This document shows, piece by piece, positions 1 to 10,985 of a stretch of 64,000 bases of DNA. Location: the NCBI RefSeq assembly GCF_964031115.1, contig NZ_OZ035006.1:248001-312000 (forward strand), written 5' to 3'. Both the position numbers and the translations under genes were made by a program. Source of the DNA: Spiroplasma endosymbiont of Clivina fossor. GTDB taxonomy: Bacteria; Bacillota_I; Bacilli_A; Mycoplasmatales; Nriv7. Below the pieces are notes generated by a model. That model made no database searches and was not told where the DNA came from. It was given only the letters and a program-made list of their open reading frames with translations. Position 1 is the first letter of the stretch; each line of letters opens with the position of its first letter.

Positions 1-520
1 GATCAGTTTTATATTTGAAATTTCCTTTATGAATTTCTTTAATAAATGTTTCATCGATTTGGATTTTACCAGATAATTTTTTAAATTTTAATTGGGTATT
101 TTCTAATTGTTTTGATTTCATTAATTTTTGACGATTATATCAAGCAGTTTTTAATGTAGTTTTAATAAAACGAGAAATTGTTTTACTAGATTGCCCCAGC
201 AATGAAATTTGAATCAATAAATTTCATTGTTCATAATTTAAATGACTTCAATAAATAAAATGATTACGAAAAGCGTCAAAACTTGCACGGCAATTTTTAC
301 ATAAATATTTTTGTTTTCCTTCTGAATTATGTCCATTTTTAACGCAATGGTAAGATTCACATTTAGGGCATTTAATACCTTGCGCTCTAAATTTTTGATC
401 AATTTCATTTAACCGTTTTTGTTTTTTTATTAATTCTGCTTGTTGTTTGACTTTTTCATAAAATTCTAAAAATTGATCATCTGTTAAAGTATTTACTAGT
501 TCTTGAATTATTTTTTCCAT
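1..520 (-). CDS. IS1595-like transposase, partial (C-terminus outside window)
   Basis: The N-terminal ~170 residues of a 319-aa DDE-type transposase. A zinc ribbon with two CxxC knuckles (CPKC and CKNC) lies around residues 51-80, as in IS1/IS1595 family enzymes. It is followed by a TGA-coded Trp and the linker leading to the IDET segment, the probable first catalytic Asp, which lies at the window edge. The start ATG sits behind a GAGGTGG-type ribosome site at about 530. The reading frame is open as far as it can be followed. Family assignment rests on the zinc ribbon, the DET motif and the 8-bp target duplications of sister copies. Confidence 0.8.
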
Positions 521-606
521 AATTATTATCCACCTCTATCATATTAAAAATATACCTAAAATTAAGTATATTCAATAAATATCAAGAGTTTTCGACAAAA
601 TTAAAA
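1..606 (-). mobile_element. IS1595-like element, copy A (runs off window start)
   Basis: This is the right-hand part (transposase 5' end and one terminal repeat) of an insertion sequence present in several copies here. The outer end at 596-606 reads CAAAATTAAAA, and the wider terminal repeat is about 27 bp (TTTTAATTTTGTCGAAAACT...). Complete copies are about 1146 bp, and two of them (at 6590 and 24066) are flanked by perfect 8-bp target duplications, which fits the IS1595 family. It has cut into the MATE-type gene that continues at 607. Confidence 0.85.
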
Positions 607-642
607 ATAATTTTTGGTCTGTCATTTTTTATTTTTGATATT

Positions 643-1710
643 AGACTTCTTGCAAAATTAATTTAAAATATAATTGAATTGTTGTTTTTAATAAAAAGGT
701 GGAATTTAAATGAAATTTAAAAAAAATAATCAAATAAGTGATAAAAATTTTTTAAGATTAACTGGTATTAAACATACTACTTTTAATAAAATGCTAGAAA
801 TTTTAAAAATAGAAGAATTAAAAAAGAGATTTCGTCGCGGAAGAACCAATAAATTATCATTAGAAAATCGTATTTTAATGACTTTAGAATATTGAAGAGA
901 ATATAGAACTTATTTTCATATTGCAAAAAGTTATGATATTAGTGAAAGTAGTTGTTATAGAAATATCAAATGAATTGAAGACACTTTAATAAAACACCCT
1001 AATTTTCAACAACTTACTGGTCAAAAATCACTATTAAAAGATTATTTCAAAGATAAGACTGTTATAATTGATGTAACTGAAAGCCAAATCCAACGCCCAA
1101 AAAAAGACAAAAACAGCACTACTCAGGAAAAAAGAAAAAACACACAATAAAAACACAAGTTATAATTGAAAAAGATAGTAAAAAAATTATTAGTTCTGAT
1201 TTTTCTTATGGTAAAAACCATGACTTTAAAATTTTAAAAGATTCAAAAATTAAATTTTTACCAGAAACAACTGTTTTAGTGGATTTAGGTTATCAAGGCA
1301 TACAAAAAATTAATCATAATGTTTTAATTCCTAAAAGAAAATCAAAGAAAAACCCTTTAAATAAAGAAGAAAAGCAAAATAATGAGCGAATTTCAAAAAT
1401 GAGAATTGTTATTGAAAATGTTTTTGCTATACTTAAAAAATTTAAAATTATTAGTGAAAAATATCGAAATCGTAGAAAAAGATTTGCTTTAAGATTTAAT
1501 TTAATAGCTTCAATTTATAATTTACAACTATTAGTTTAAATATATTTGATAATTTAAAATTTCAGTCTTTTTTTATTGTAAATAATAATTTTTATTATGT
1601 TTTAATGACAAAATATTTGTAAAAATAATCTAAAAATTATTTTAATAACACTTTTATATTTATTTTAAATTTAAAAATTATAATTATCATATTAATTTTG
1701 CAAGAAGTCT
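643..1710 (+). mobile_element. IS5-like element (ISL2/IS427 type), copy 1
   Basis: A 1068-bp element bounded by AGACTTCTTGCAAAATTAAT and its inverse, flanked by a 3-bp target duplication ATT (640-642 and 1711-1713). Eight copies of this element lie in the window, seven at full 1068 bp and one split by another copy, and they look almost identical. All use the target ATT/AAT. The pattern indicates recent transposition. Confidence 0.95.
710..1539 (+). CDS. IS5-like transposase OrfAB, made by -1 frameshift
   Basis: OrfA (710-1150, 146 aa) carries a helix-turn-helix region and the first catalytic Asp (IIDVTES). OrfB (-1 frame, ending 1539) carries the second Asp (VLVDLGYQG) and the Glu (RIVIENVFAILKKFK), so neither half is active alone. 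The frames overlap at A-AAA-AAC (1135-1141), a classic -1 slippery heptamer that lies in phase with OrfA. Slippage there yields a 276-aa DDE transposase with the junction motif KKHTIKTQ, as in other two-frame IS5 members. The ribosome site AAGGTGG lies 8 bp before the ATG. Confidence 0.88.
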
Positions 1711-1869
1711 ATTCTATTTACTAACAAAATTAGTAATGAAGCCATTAGCACGGCAAGATTTTATTTAGGATTACAATCCCTAGCTTATTTCTTCTTATCC
1801 TTTTCAATTATCTTTTTTAGTGTTTTACGCGCCGGCGGATTTGTAAAGTTAGCTACTGCCTTAGATATT

Positions 1870-2937
1870 AGACTTCTTGCAAAATTAATTTAAAATATAA
1901 TTGAATTGTTGTTTTTAATAAAAAGGTGGAATTTAAATGAAATTTAAAAAAAATAATCAAATAAGTGATAAAAATTTTTTAAGATTAACTGGTATTAAAC
2001 ATACTACTTTTAATAAAATGCTAGAAATTTTAAAAATAGAAGAATTAAAAAAGAGATTTCGTCGCGGAAGAACCAATAAATTATCATTAGAAAATCGTAT
2101 TTTAATGACTTTAGAATATTGAAGAGAATATAGAACTTATTTTCATATTGCAAAAAGTTATGATATTAGTGAAAGTAGTTGTTATAGAAATATCAAATGA
2201 ATTGAAGACACTTTAATAAAACACCCTAATTTTCAACAACTTACTGGTCAAAAATCACTATTAAAAGATTATTTCAAAGATAAGACTGTTATAATTGATG
2301 TAACTGAAAGCCAAATCCAACGCCCAAAAAAAGACAAAAACAGCACTACTCAGGAAAAAAGAAAAAACACACAATAAAAACACAAGTTATAATTGAAAAA
2401 GATAGTAAAAAAATTATTAGTTCTGATTTTTCTTATGGTAAAAACCATGACTTTAAAATTTTAAAAGATTCAAAAATTAAATTTTTACCAGAAACAACTG
2501 TTTTAGTGGATTTAGGTTATCAAGGCATACAAAAAATTAATCATAATGTTTTAATTCCTAAAAGAAAATCAAAGAAAAACCCTTTAAATAAAGAAGAAAA
2601 GCAAAATAATGAGCGAATTTCAAAAATGAGAATTGTTATTGAAAATGTTTTTGCTATACTTAAAAAATTTAAAATTATTAGTGAAAAATATCGAAATCGT
2701 AGAAAAAGATTTGCTTTAAGATTTAATTTAATAGCTTCAATTTATAATTTACAACTATTAGTTTAAATATATTTGATAATTTAAAATTTCAGTCTTTTTT
2801 TATTGTAAATAATAATTTTTATTATGTTTTAATGACAAAATATTTGTAAAAATAATCTAAAAATTATTTTAATAACACTTTTATATTTATTTTAAATTTA
2901 AAAATTATAATTATCATATTAATTTTGCAAGAAGTCT
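1870..2937 (+). mobile_element. IS5-like element, copy 2
   Basis: Full 1068-bp copy in the same orientation as copy 1, only 159 bp away, in the same exporter gene. Target duplication ATT at 1867-1869 and 2938-2940. Confidence 0.95.
1937..2766 (+). CDS. IS5-like transposase OrfAB, copy 2
   Basis: OrfA 1937-2377 and OrfB ending 2766, joined at the same A-AAA-AAC site. The protein sequence is identical to copy 1 in both halves, so it should be functional. Confidence 0.88.
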
Positions 2938-3139
2938 ATTCTTTGTACTTGAATTATTATTGTTATGACACCATTAATTGTTAGTATTATTGTAACTAAA
3001 TATTTTCCTAACTTTGATTACAAATATATTTTTATTATTTCTACTATTGGTGAAATTATTCAATTTGCTCTTGTAACCATCTGTGTTATTAAAGTAAAAT
3101 GAGCACGAAAATTAATTTAAAAAATAAAATATTATGAAT

Positions 3140-3178
3140 AAAATGAACTCCTATTTTAAACTAATAAGAGTTCATTTT
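3140..3178. terminator. Shared terminator between the MATE remnant and pnp
   Basis: An 11-bp perfect stem (AAAATGAACTC / GAGTTCATTTT) with a 17-nt loop between two converging genes. It is T-rich on both sides, so it can end transcripts from either direction. Confidence 0.75.
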
Positions 3179-3184
3179 ATTTTT

Positions 3185-5278
3185 CTATTCAATTTTAATT
3201 TCATTAATTAATTCTAAATTAACACGATTTTTTTCATCAATACTAATTACTTTTACTGTTACTTCTTGTTTTAATTTTAATAACGGCGTATTTTTGGGTA
3301 TTTTTGAATTATGTAATAATCCATCAATATTCTCTTTTAAATTAATGAAATAACCAAACTTTTCAATCCGAACAACAGTTCCCGTAATAATTTCTCCAAT
3401 TATAACTGGTTCAATAATATCTTTAATTAATTTTTCTGCCATTAATATTGATGCTTCATCTTTGTGATAAATAGTCACTTTCCCTTGGTCATTAATATCA
3501 ATTTTAACATTGCCAGAAGTCTCAACAATACTAGTAATTACTTTACCACCAGCACCAATAACATCACGAATGCGATTAATCGGAATTTGTAATTGTTTAA
3601 TTTTAGAGGCATTTTTACTTACTTTATTACGCGAAACATTAATTGTTTGCTTCATATTATCTAAAATATGTTTTCTCCCAATTTTAGCTTGTAATAATGC
3701 TTCTTTAAAAATTTCCATTGTAATGCCATCAATTTTAATGTCCATTTGTAAAGCACAAATTCCTTGGTTTGTTCCCGAAACTTTAAAATCCATATCACCA
3801 AAGTGATCTTCGCTACCTTGAATATCACTTAAAATAACATAATCATTACCTTCTTTAATTAATCCCATTGCAATCCCAGCAACACTAGATTTCAACGGTA
3901 CTCCACTAGCCATTAATGCTAATGAAGAAGCACAAATTGCTGCTTGAGAGGTTGAACCATTAGATGCCAATACTTCCGTCACAACTCTAATCGTATAAGG
4001 AAAACCATCAATACTAGGCAATACTTGTAACAATGCTTTTTCTGCTAATGCTCCATGACCAATTTCTCTTCTATTGGGCGGTCCAAATTTTCCAGTTTCA
4101 CCAACTGAAAATGATGGAAAATTATAATGAAGCATAAAGCGTTTACTTTCCTCTTCTGTTAAACCATCAATAATTTGATGTTCGCCTAGAGCTCCTAAAG
4201 TTACAATTGATAATACTTGCGTTTCGCCACGAGTAAATAAAGCACTACCGTGAACAATTGGGAGAACATCAATTATTGATGTTAACGGTCGAATTTCATT
4301 GTTCATACGACCATCTAAACGAATTTTCTTATTAATAATAAAATCACGAACAAGTTTCTTTAATAAAGTTTGATAAATAGCTCTAATCTGTTTAATAACC
4401 ATTTTTTTTTCTAATTCATTAACATATTGTTGATTATCATAAACAGCAAATAAAGCATTATAAACATCTTTTAAAGCTTTTTTTTGTTCTTGCTTCGTTT
4501 TAATATTTAAAGCACTAATAATTTGTGGTTCATACTGACTAGTAATACTTGCTACTAACTTATTATCAAATTCTAATTCAATAATAGGTAACTTTTCTTG
4601 ACCAATAATATTAATAATTTCTTCTTGAAAGGCAACTAACTTTTTAATTTCTATATGTGCCATCGCAATTGCTACTAACATTTCTTCTTCACTAATTTCT
4701 TGACCATTAGCTTCAACCATATTAATTGATGCTTTTGTTCCCGCAACAATTAATTCTAACGATGATTGTTCTAATTGTTGACTTGTAGGATTACAAATTA
4801 ATTCCCCATTTATTTTTCCAATAATAACTCCTGCTACGGGACCATTAAAAGGAATTTTTGAAATACATAATGCTAATGAAGAACCTAATAATGCTGCCAT
4901 TCTGACATCAGCATTAGAATCAACCGCTCATACATTATTAATTACTTGAATCTCATGATTAAAATTATTAGGAAATAAAGGTCGTAAAGGACGATCAATT
5001 AACCTTGATGCTAATGTTGCATATTCACTAGGTTTGCCTTCACGCTTAAAAAATCCTCCAGGAATTTTTCCAACAGAATATAATTTTTCTTGAAATACAA
5101 CTGTTAAGGGAAAAAAATCTAATGTTGATGACTCTTCATTAAAACTAACAATACTTAATACCGTACTTTCCTCATATCGTACTAAAATTGAACTTGTTGC
5201 TAGTGATGCTAAGCTACCATACTCAATAACAATTTTCTTCCCATTAAAATTATTCGTAAATCTTTGTTCTTTATTCAT
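3185..5278 (-). CDS. pnp: Polyribonucleotide nucleotidyltransferase (PNPase)
   Basis: A 697-aa phosphorolytic 3'-5' exoribonuclease that degrades mRNA to nucleoside diphosphates. Two RNase PH-type domains are visible: the first opens with EYGSLASLATSSIL and includes GGFFKREG, and the second runs around SALFTRGETQ, GQPNRREIGHG-like and GSEDHFGDMDFKV. A KH domain (INRIRDVIGAGGKVI) and a C-terminal S1 domain (TGTVVRIEKFGYFINL) follow. Length and order match the bacterial family. A TGA-coded Trp lies at about 4927. The S1 domain ends close to the stop, so the acidic tail found in some orthologs is missing. The start ATG at 5278 has AAGGGTAAC upstream. Confidence 0.96.
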
Positions 5279-5348
5279 TTGCTGTTACCCTTCTCATCTT
5301 CCCACATCTTATTTTATCATATTGTTTTAGCAACAAAAAATATGATCG

Positions 5349-5711
5349 CTATTTTAAACGACCCTTAATAATCTCTGATAATGCCTTCGCATACTTACCA
5401 AAAATAATACTAATAGCATTACTTTGTTTAATTATTCCTTGCTGTTTTAACTTCCGAATCTTTTCAATATTAACTTGTTTAATATCTTTAATAATAATTT
5501 TAATCTTTGTATTTGTTGCTTGTGCCTCAATAATATTACTAATTGTGCCTAAATAATCAATAAAAACATCTACTTTAAAAGGAATTAATTTTTGTCATTG
5601 TTTTTCTATTGAATTTTTATTTTTTAAAAATATCATATTTATTAAGTAAGCAATTATAAAAACTAATAATATTAACCCTAAATCTAACAACAGTATCTGT
5701 CATAATTCCAT
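5349..5711 (-). CDS. Membrane-anchored PTS EIIB-like protein without the active cysteine
   Basis: A 120-aa protein with one N-terminal membrane helix (residues ~6-28), then a domain resembling the phosphocarrier EIIB of glucose-type PTS. The family pattern DACxTRLRVxVKD appears here as EAQATNTKIKIIIKD, and the C-terminal stretch KLKQQGIIKQSNAISIIFG matches the LGAxGVVxxGxxVQxIFG segment. The phosphorylatable cysteine is replaced by Gln, so phosphate transfer is unlikely. The gene follows nadK by 23 bp and has an AGGAAG ribosome site, so it is probably co-transcribed with it. The role is unknown; a regulatory or degenerate PTS fold is an inference. Confidence 0.6.
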
Positions 5712-5734
5712 CGCTTCGCTTCTCTTCCTTTTGT

Positions 5735-6520
5735 TTAATTATGAATAAATGTTTTTTGAATTTGATTAATCATTATTAAATCATTAACATCAGTTACTAA
5801 AATTTTAATTTTATTAGCAATTAAATTAATAATTAAATTATCACTATTAAAGTCATGTTTTTGACTATCAATTACTAAAAAAGCATCTTTCATATTACCT
5901 TTAATAGTAACCGTGTGGGTATTATCTAAAATTAATGGTGCCTTTAAAGAATTATGTTTATTATGAAAAACAGGAGCAGTTTCTAAGAATTCCATTAAAT
6001 TTTTTTCACTTAAAATAACTGCGCCATTAATACTTTTAGTATAGCCCGTTGAACCAGTTTTAGTAGTTAAAACAAATCCTGAACTTTGACAATTTTGTAA
6101 TAATTGATTATTAATATAAACTGTAAAAAATATTGTTTTTGCAATACTCATTAATTTAATCTCATTAAGACTATAAAAATTTTTATTATTAATAGTTATT
6201 TTTAAAGCATCAAGAGATTTTGTTTTTAAAATATTATTTTTTAAATTAGTAATTAACTTATCAATTTCATTAACTTGATAAAGAGCATTAAAACCAATAT
6301 TTCCGGTATTAATAGTTATAAAATGAATATTATCAATATTTTCATTAAACCGATTAACCGCCGATAAAAAAGTGCCATCACCACCAATAGCAAATACTAT
6401 TTCTGGATTTTGTTCATCAAATATCATCTTTAATGCTAATAATTTACTAGATAAGTCTTTAGCCACAGCAATTGATTCACCGGCCTTATTAGTAATAATT
6501 GTAAATTTCTTTTGTTGCAT
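5735..6520 (-). CDS. nadK: NAD kinase
   Basis: A 261-aa enzyme that phosphorylates NAD to NADP in the cytoplasm. The GGDGTF motif around residues 47-52 is the diacylglycerol-kinase-like nucleotide site. NTGNIGF (about 71-77) and the segment TKTGSTGYTKSINGAVI (about 154-170, compare TPTGSTAYxLSxGG) are further family signatures. Length is typical for Gram-positive NAD kinases. The ATG is preceded by GAGGTG at a good distance. An IS1595 copy starts 69 bp upstream and may have displaced the native promoter. Confidence 0.93.
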   Translation of the reverse strand: MQQKKFTIITNKAGESIAVAKDLSSKLLALKMIFDEQNPEIVFAIGGDGTFLSAVNRFNENIDNIHFITINTGNIGFNALYQVNEIDKLITNLKNNILKTKSLDALKITINNKNFYSLNEIKLMSIAKTIFFTVYINNQLLQNCQSSGFVLTTKTGSTGYTKSINGAVILSEKNLMEFLETAPVFHNKHNSLKAPLILDNTHTVTIKGNMKDAFLVIDSQKHDFNSDNLIINLIANKIKILVTDVNDLIMINQIQKTFIHN

Positions 6521-7203
6521 TAATTACACCTCATAATATGATTCTATCAATAAAGTAATAATATCATAAATTAAGAATCCATATAAATATTTTAATTTTG
6601 TCGAAAACTCTTGATAAAATAAAAAAATCATCAACTTGATAATTTTAAAAGGTTTTTATGTAAAATTACTATTTTTACTTTAACTTTTTTATACATTAGA
6701 CTTCTTGCAAAATTAATTTAAAATATAATTGAATTGTTGTTTTTAATAAAAAGGTGGAATTTAAATGAAATTTAAAAAAAATAATCAAATAAGTGATAAA
6801 AATTTTTTAAGATTAACTGGTATTAAACATACTACTTTTAATAAAATGCTAGAAATTTTAAAAATAGAAGAATTAAAAAAGAGATTTCGTCGCGGAAGAA
6901 CCAATAAATTATCATTAGAAAATCGTATTTTAATGACTTTAGAATATTGAAGAGAATATAGAACTTATTTTCATATTGCAAAAAGTTATGATATTAGTGA
7001 AAGTAGTTGTTATAGAAATATCAAATGAATTGAAGACACTTTAATAAAACACCCTAATTTTCAACAACTTACTGGTCAAAAATCACTATTAAAAGATTAT
7101 TTCAAAGATAAGACTGTTATAATTGATGTAACTGAAAGCCAAATCCAACGCCCAAAAAAAGACAAAAACAGCACTACTCAGGAAAAAAGAAAAAACACAC
7201 AAT

Positions 7204-8271
7204 AGACTTCTTGCAAAATTAATATGATAATTATAATTTTTAAATTTAAAATAAATATAAAAGTGTTATTAAAATAATTTTTAGATTATTTTTACAAATA
7301 TTTTGTCATTAAAACATAATAAAAATTATTATTTACAATAAAAAAAGACTGAAATTTTAAATTATCAAATATATTTAAACTAATAGTTGTAAATTATAAA
7401 TTGAAGCTATTAAATTAAATCTTAAAGCAAATCTTTTTCTACGATTTCGATATTTTTCACTAATAATTTTAAATTTTTTAAGTATAGCAAAAACATTTTC
7501 AATAACAATTCTCATTTTTGAAATTCGCTCATTATTTTGCTTTTCTTCTTTATTTAAAGGGTTTTTCTTTGATTTTCTTTTAGGAATTAAAACATTATGA
7601 TTAATTTTTTGTATGCCTTGATAACCTAAATCCACTAAAACAGTTGTTTCTGGTAAAAATTTAATTTTTGAATCTTTTAAAATTTTAAAGTCATGGTTTT
7701 TACCATAAGAAAAATCAGAACTAATAATTTTTTTACTATCTTTTTCAATTATAACTTGTGTTTTTATTGTGTGTTTTTTCTTTTTTCCTGAGTAGTGCTG
7801 TTTTTGTCTTTTTTTGGGCGTTGGATTTGGCTTTCAGTTACATCAATTATAACAGTCTTATCTTTGAAATAATCTTTTAATAGTGATTTTTGACCAGTAA
7901 GTTGTTGAAAATTAGGGTGTTTTATTAAAGTGTCTTCAATTCATTTGATATTTCTATAACAACTACTTTCACTAATATCATAACTTTTTGCAATATGAAA
8001 ATAAGTTCTATATTCTCTTCAATATTCTAAAGTCATTAAAATACGATTTTCTAATGATAATTTATTGGTTCTTCCGCGACGAAATCTCTTTTTTAATTCT
8101 TCTATTTTTAAAATTTCTAGCATTTTATTAAAAGTAGTATGTTTAATACCAGTTAATCTTAAAAAATTTTTATCACTTATTTGATTATTTTTTTTAAATT
8201 TCATTTAAATTCCACCTTTTTATTAAAAACAACAATTCAATTATATTTTAAATTAATTTTGCAAGAAGTCT
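7204..8271 (-). mobile_element. IS5-like element, copy 4 (inner, opposite strand)
   Basis: Complete 1068-bp copy with target duplication AAT at 7201-7203 and 8272-8274, in reverse orientation inside copy 3. Confidence 0.95.
7375..8204 (-). CDS. IS5-like transposase OrfAB, copy 4
   Basis: OrfA starts at 8204 and OrfB ends at 7375. The sequence is the same as copy 1, with the slippery site intact. Confidence 0.87.
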
Positions 8272-8839
8272 AATAAAAACACAAGTTATAATTGAAAAAG
8301 ATAGTAAAAAAATTATTAGTTCTGATTTTTCTTATGGTAAAAACCATGACTTTAAAATTTTAAAAGATTCAAAAATTAAATTTTTACCAGAAACAACTGT
8401 TTTAGTGGATTTAGGTTATCAAGGCATACAAAAAATTAATCATAATGTTTTAATTCCTAAAAGAAAATCAAAGAAAAACCCTTTAAATAAAGAAGAAAAG
8501 CAAAATAATGAGCGAATTTCAAAAATGAGAATTGTTATTGAAAATGTTTTTGCTATACTTAAAAAATTTAAAATTATTAGTGAAAAATATCGAAATCGTA
8601 GAAAAAGATTTGCTTTAAGATTTAATTTAATAGCTTCAATTTATAATTTACAACTATTAGTTTAAATATATTTGATAATTTAAAATTTCAGTCTTTTTTT
8701 ATTGTAAATAATAATTTTTATTATGTTTTAATGACAAAATATTTGTAAAAATAATCTAAAAATTATTTTAATAACACTTTTATATTTATTTTAAATTTAA
8801 AAATTATAATTATCATATTAATTTTGCAAGAAGTCTATT

Positions 8840-9789
8840 AAAATATAATACCGCTGTTTGTTGGTTTGGAGTTAAACCCTTATGTTGGTATTTTCATTTT
8901 CAGAGATTTAAATAATTTTGAATATTAGTAAAACCTAAACCATGATAATGAATTAAGGCTTCTTTAAGACTAGATTGTAATTTACTGATTTTATTTAAGT
9001 TACGATAACTAGCTTCAGAATTAATTGTTGTTTTAGTTACACATAAAGTAGAATTTGTTTGTTTTGCTACTAAAAAATATAATTTTTGCATATCAGAAGT
9101 AATAATTGAATTTTCGTTAATTAATTCTTTGTTCATATTTTCAATAACTCATTGTTTTTGTAAACGTTTGGTGTTTGTGGATTTAACATAAATATTGTTA
9201 TTATTATCAATTGCCATTTGAATACAGCATTTAGTATTAGTTGCGAATGGGTCAAGGTGAATTCTTCGTGGATCAGTTTTATATTTGAAATTTCCTTTAT
9301 GGATTTCTTTAATAAATGTTTCATCGATTTGAATTTTACCAGATAATTTTTTAAATTTTAATTGGGTATTTTCTAATTGTTTTGATTTCATTAATTTTTG
9401 ACGATTATATCAAGCAGTTTTTAATGTAGTTTTAATAAAACGAGAAATTGTTTTACTAGATTGCCCCAGCAATGAAATTTGAATCAATAAATTTCATTGT
9501 TCATAATTTAAATGACTTCAATAAATAAAATGATTACGAAAAGCGTCAAAACTTGCACGGCAATTTTTACATAAATATTTTTGTTTTCCTTCTGAATTAT
9601 GTCCATTTTTAACGCAATGGTAAGATTCACATTTAGGGCATTTAATACCTTGCGCTCTAAATTTTTGATCAATTTCATTTAAACGTTTTTGTTTTTTATT
9701 AATTCTGCTTGTTGTTTGACTTTTTCATAAAATTCTAAAAATTGATCATCTGTTAAAATATTTACTAGTTCTTGAATTATTTTTTCCAT
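8840..9789 (-). pseudogene. IS1595-like transposase of copy B, frameshifted
   Basis: Starts at ATG 9789. The T run at about 9692-9697 has six T where intact copies have seven, which shifts the frame around residue 33, before the zinc ribbon. The C-terminal part is readable to the IS5 insertion at 8839. Dead both by frameshift and by interruption of the element. Confidence 0.85.
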
Positions 9790-9958
9790 AATTATTATCC
9801 ACCTCTATCATATTAAAAATATACCTAAAATTAAGTATATTCAATAAATATCAAGAGTTTTCGACAAAATTAAAATATAAATATTCTTTTTTTATTATTA
9901 TTTATAGTAAAATTGATACATTACCAATGAGATTTATTTATTTTAGGAGGAATTACTA

Positions 9959-10966
9959 TTGAAACCACGCTTATTATCAGGTATTACTAATACTGGAAAA
10001 ATTACTATTGGTAATTATATTGGTGTTATTCAAAATTTTATTAAATTACAAGAAGAATATGATGTTTTTATCTTTGTTGCCAATTTACACGCTATTGTCT
10101 CAATAAAAAATCATGACCACCATGTTCTTAAAAATAATATTCGTGATTTAGTTGCCTTATATGTTGCTTGCGGTTTAGATCCCAATAAGATTACGATTTT
10201 TGCTCAGTCCGACATTTTAGAACATTGCCAACTAGGTCATATTTTGCTATGTCACACATCAATGGGAGAACTAAATCGCATGACACAATTTAAAGATAAA
10301 GCACAAGCATTTAAGCAACATAATAATACTGAAACAATACCAACAGGATTATTTACTTATCCAGCATTAATGGCAGCTGATATTTTACTATATGATGCTA
10401 CTATTGTTCCTGTGGGAGTTGATCAAAAGCAACATCTAGAATTAACAAGAAATATTGCGATAAGAATGAATAATAAATATGGTAATATCTTTACAATTCC
10501 AGAACCATATATTGCTCCTAATGGTAAAAAAATAATGAACCTACAAAATCCCTTAAAAAAAATGTCAAAATCACATGAAAATCCTAAAACTTATATTTCT
10601 CTCTTAGATAATTTAAATGATGTTACCACAAAAATTAAAAGTGCCGTTACTGATAGTGAAAATAAAATTTTTTATGATGAAATTAATAAACCCGGAATTA
10701 GTAATCTTTTAAATATTTACTGTGCTTTTACAAATACTACAATTGAAGAAGCAACAAATGAGTTTTCTGACCAAAATTATGGTGCTTTTAAAGAAAAAGT
10801 CGCTAAAGTTGTTTGTCATCAACTTGAAATTATTCAAAGAAAATATAACGAAACTATTGCTAATAATAAATGAAAACATTGATTATTGCAAGGAAAAGAA
10901 AAAGCAACAAAAATTGCTTACAAAAAATTGCAATTAATCCAAGATAAAATTGGGATTAATTACTAA
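9959..10966 (+). CDS. trpS: Tryptophan--tRNA ligase
   Basis: A 335-aa class I aminoacyl-tRNA synthetase that charges tRNA-Trp; in this genome the charged tRNA must also serve TGA codons. The N-terminus KPRLLSGITNTGKITIGNYIG contains the HIGH-equivalent (TIGNY), and KKMSKSHEN at ~198-206 is the KMSKS loop. The usual DILLYDATIVPVGVDQKQHLEL stretch is present. The start is TTG at 9959, set by an AGGAGG eight bases upstream. No in-frame ATG gives the conserved MKPR start. The IS1595 copy B ends only 83 bp upstream. Confidence 0.95.
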
Positions 10967-10985
10967 AAATAAAAGGAGAAAAATA

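Larger units (their letters stand above)
607..3120 (+). pseudogene. MATE-type multidrug exporter, broken by three insertions
   Basis: Three chromosomal pieces (607-642, 1711-1869 and 2938-3120) join into one open frame once the two IS5 copies and one 3-bp target duplication each are removed. The joined product ends in hydrophobic helices containing SVLRAGGF, KLATALDI and PLIVSIIV, and it closes with TAA at 3118. The RAGG(F/D) segment followed by a membrane helix is typical of the C-terminal half of MATE family drug/sodium antiporters. The 5' end is cut by the IS1595 copy ending at 606. MATE is a best guess from this C-terminal third. The gene cannot make a working carrier. Confidence 0.6.
6765..8665 (+). 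pseudogene. IS5-like transposase of outer copy, split by inner IS5
   Basis: OrfA runs from 6765 to the CACACAAT just before its stop at 7203. OrfB resumes at 8272 and ends at 8665. The inner element sits 10-12 bp past the A-AAA-AAC slippery site, exactly at the OrfA stop codon, so no fused product can form. Confidence 0.9.
6698..8836 (+). mobile_element. IS5-like element, copy 3 (outer), itself interrupted
   Basis: Inserted in the 3' end region of IS1595 copy B with duplication ATT (6695-6697 and 8837-8839). The outer element totals exactly 1068 bp after removing the inner IS5 and its AAT duplication. Confidence 0.93.
6590..9875 (-). mobile_element. IS1595-like element, copy B, split by nested IS5 copies
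   Basis: Terminal repeats at 6590 (TTTTAATTTTG) and 9875 (CAAAATTAAAA), flanked by a perfect 8-bp duplication TATAAATA (6582-6589 and 9876-9883). Removing the IS5 insertion at 6698-8836 and one 3-bp duplication restores one element of about 1145 bp. Confidence 0.93.
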
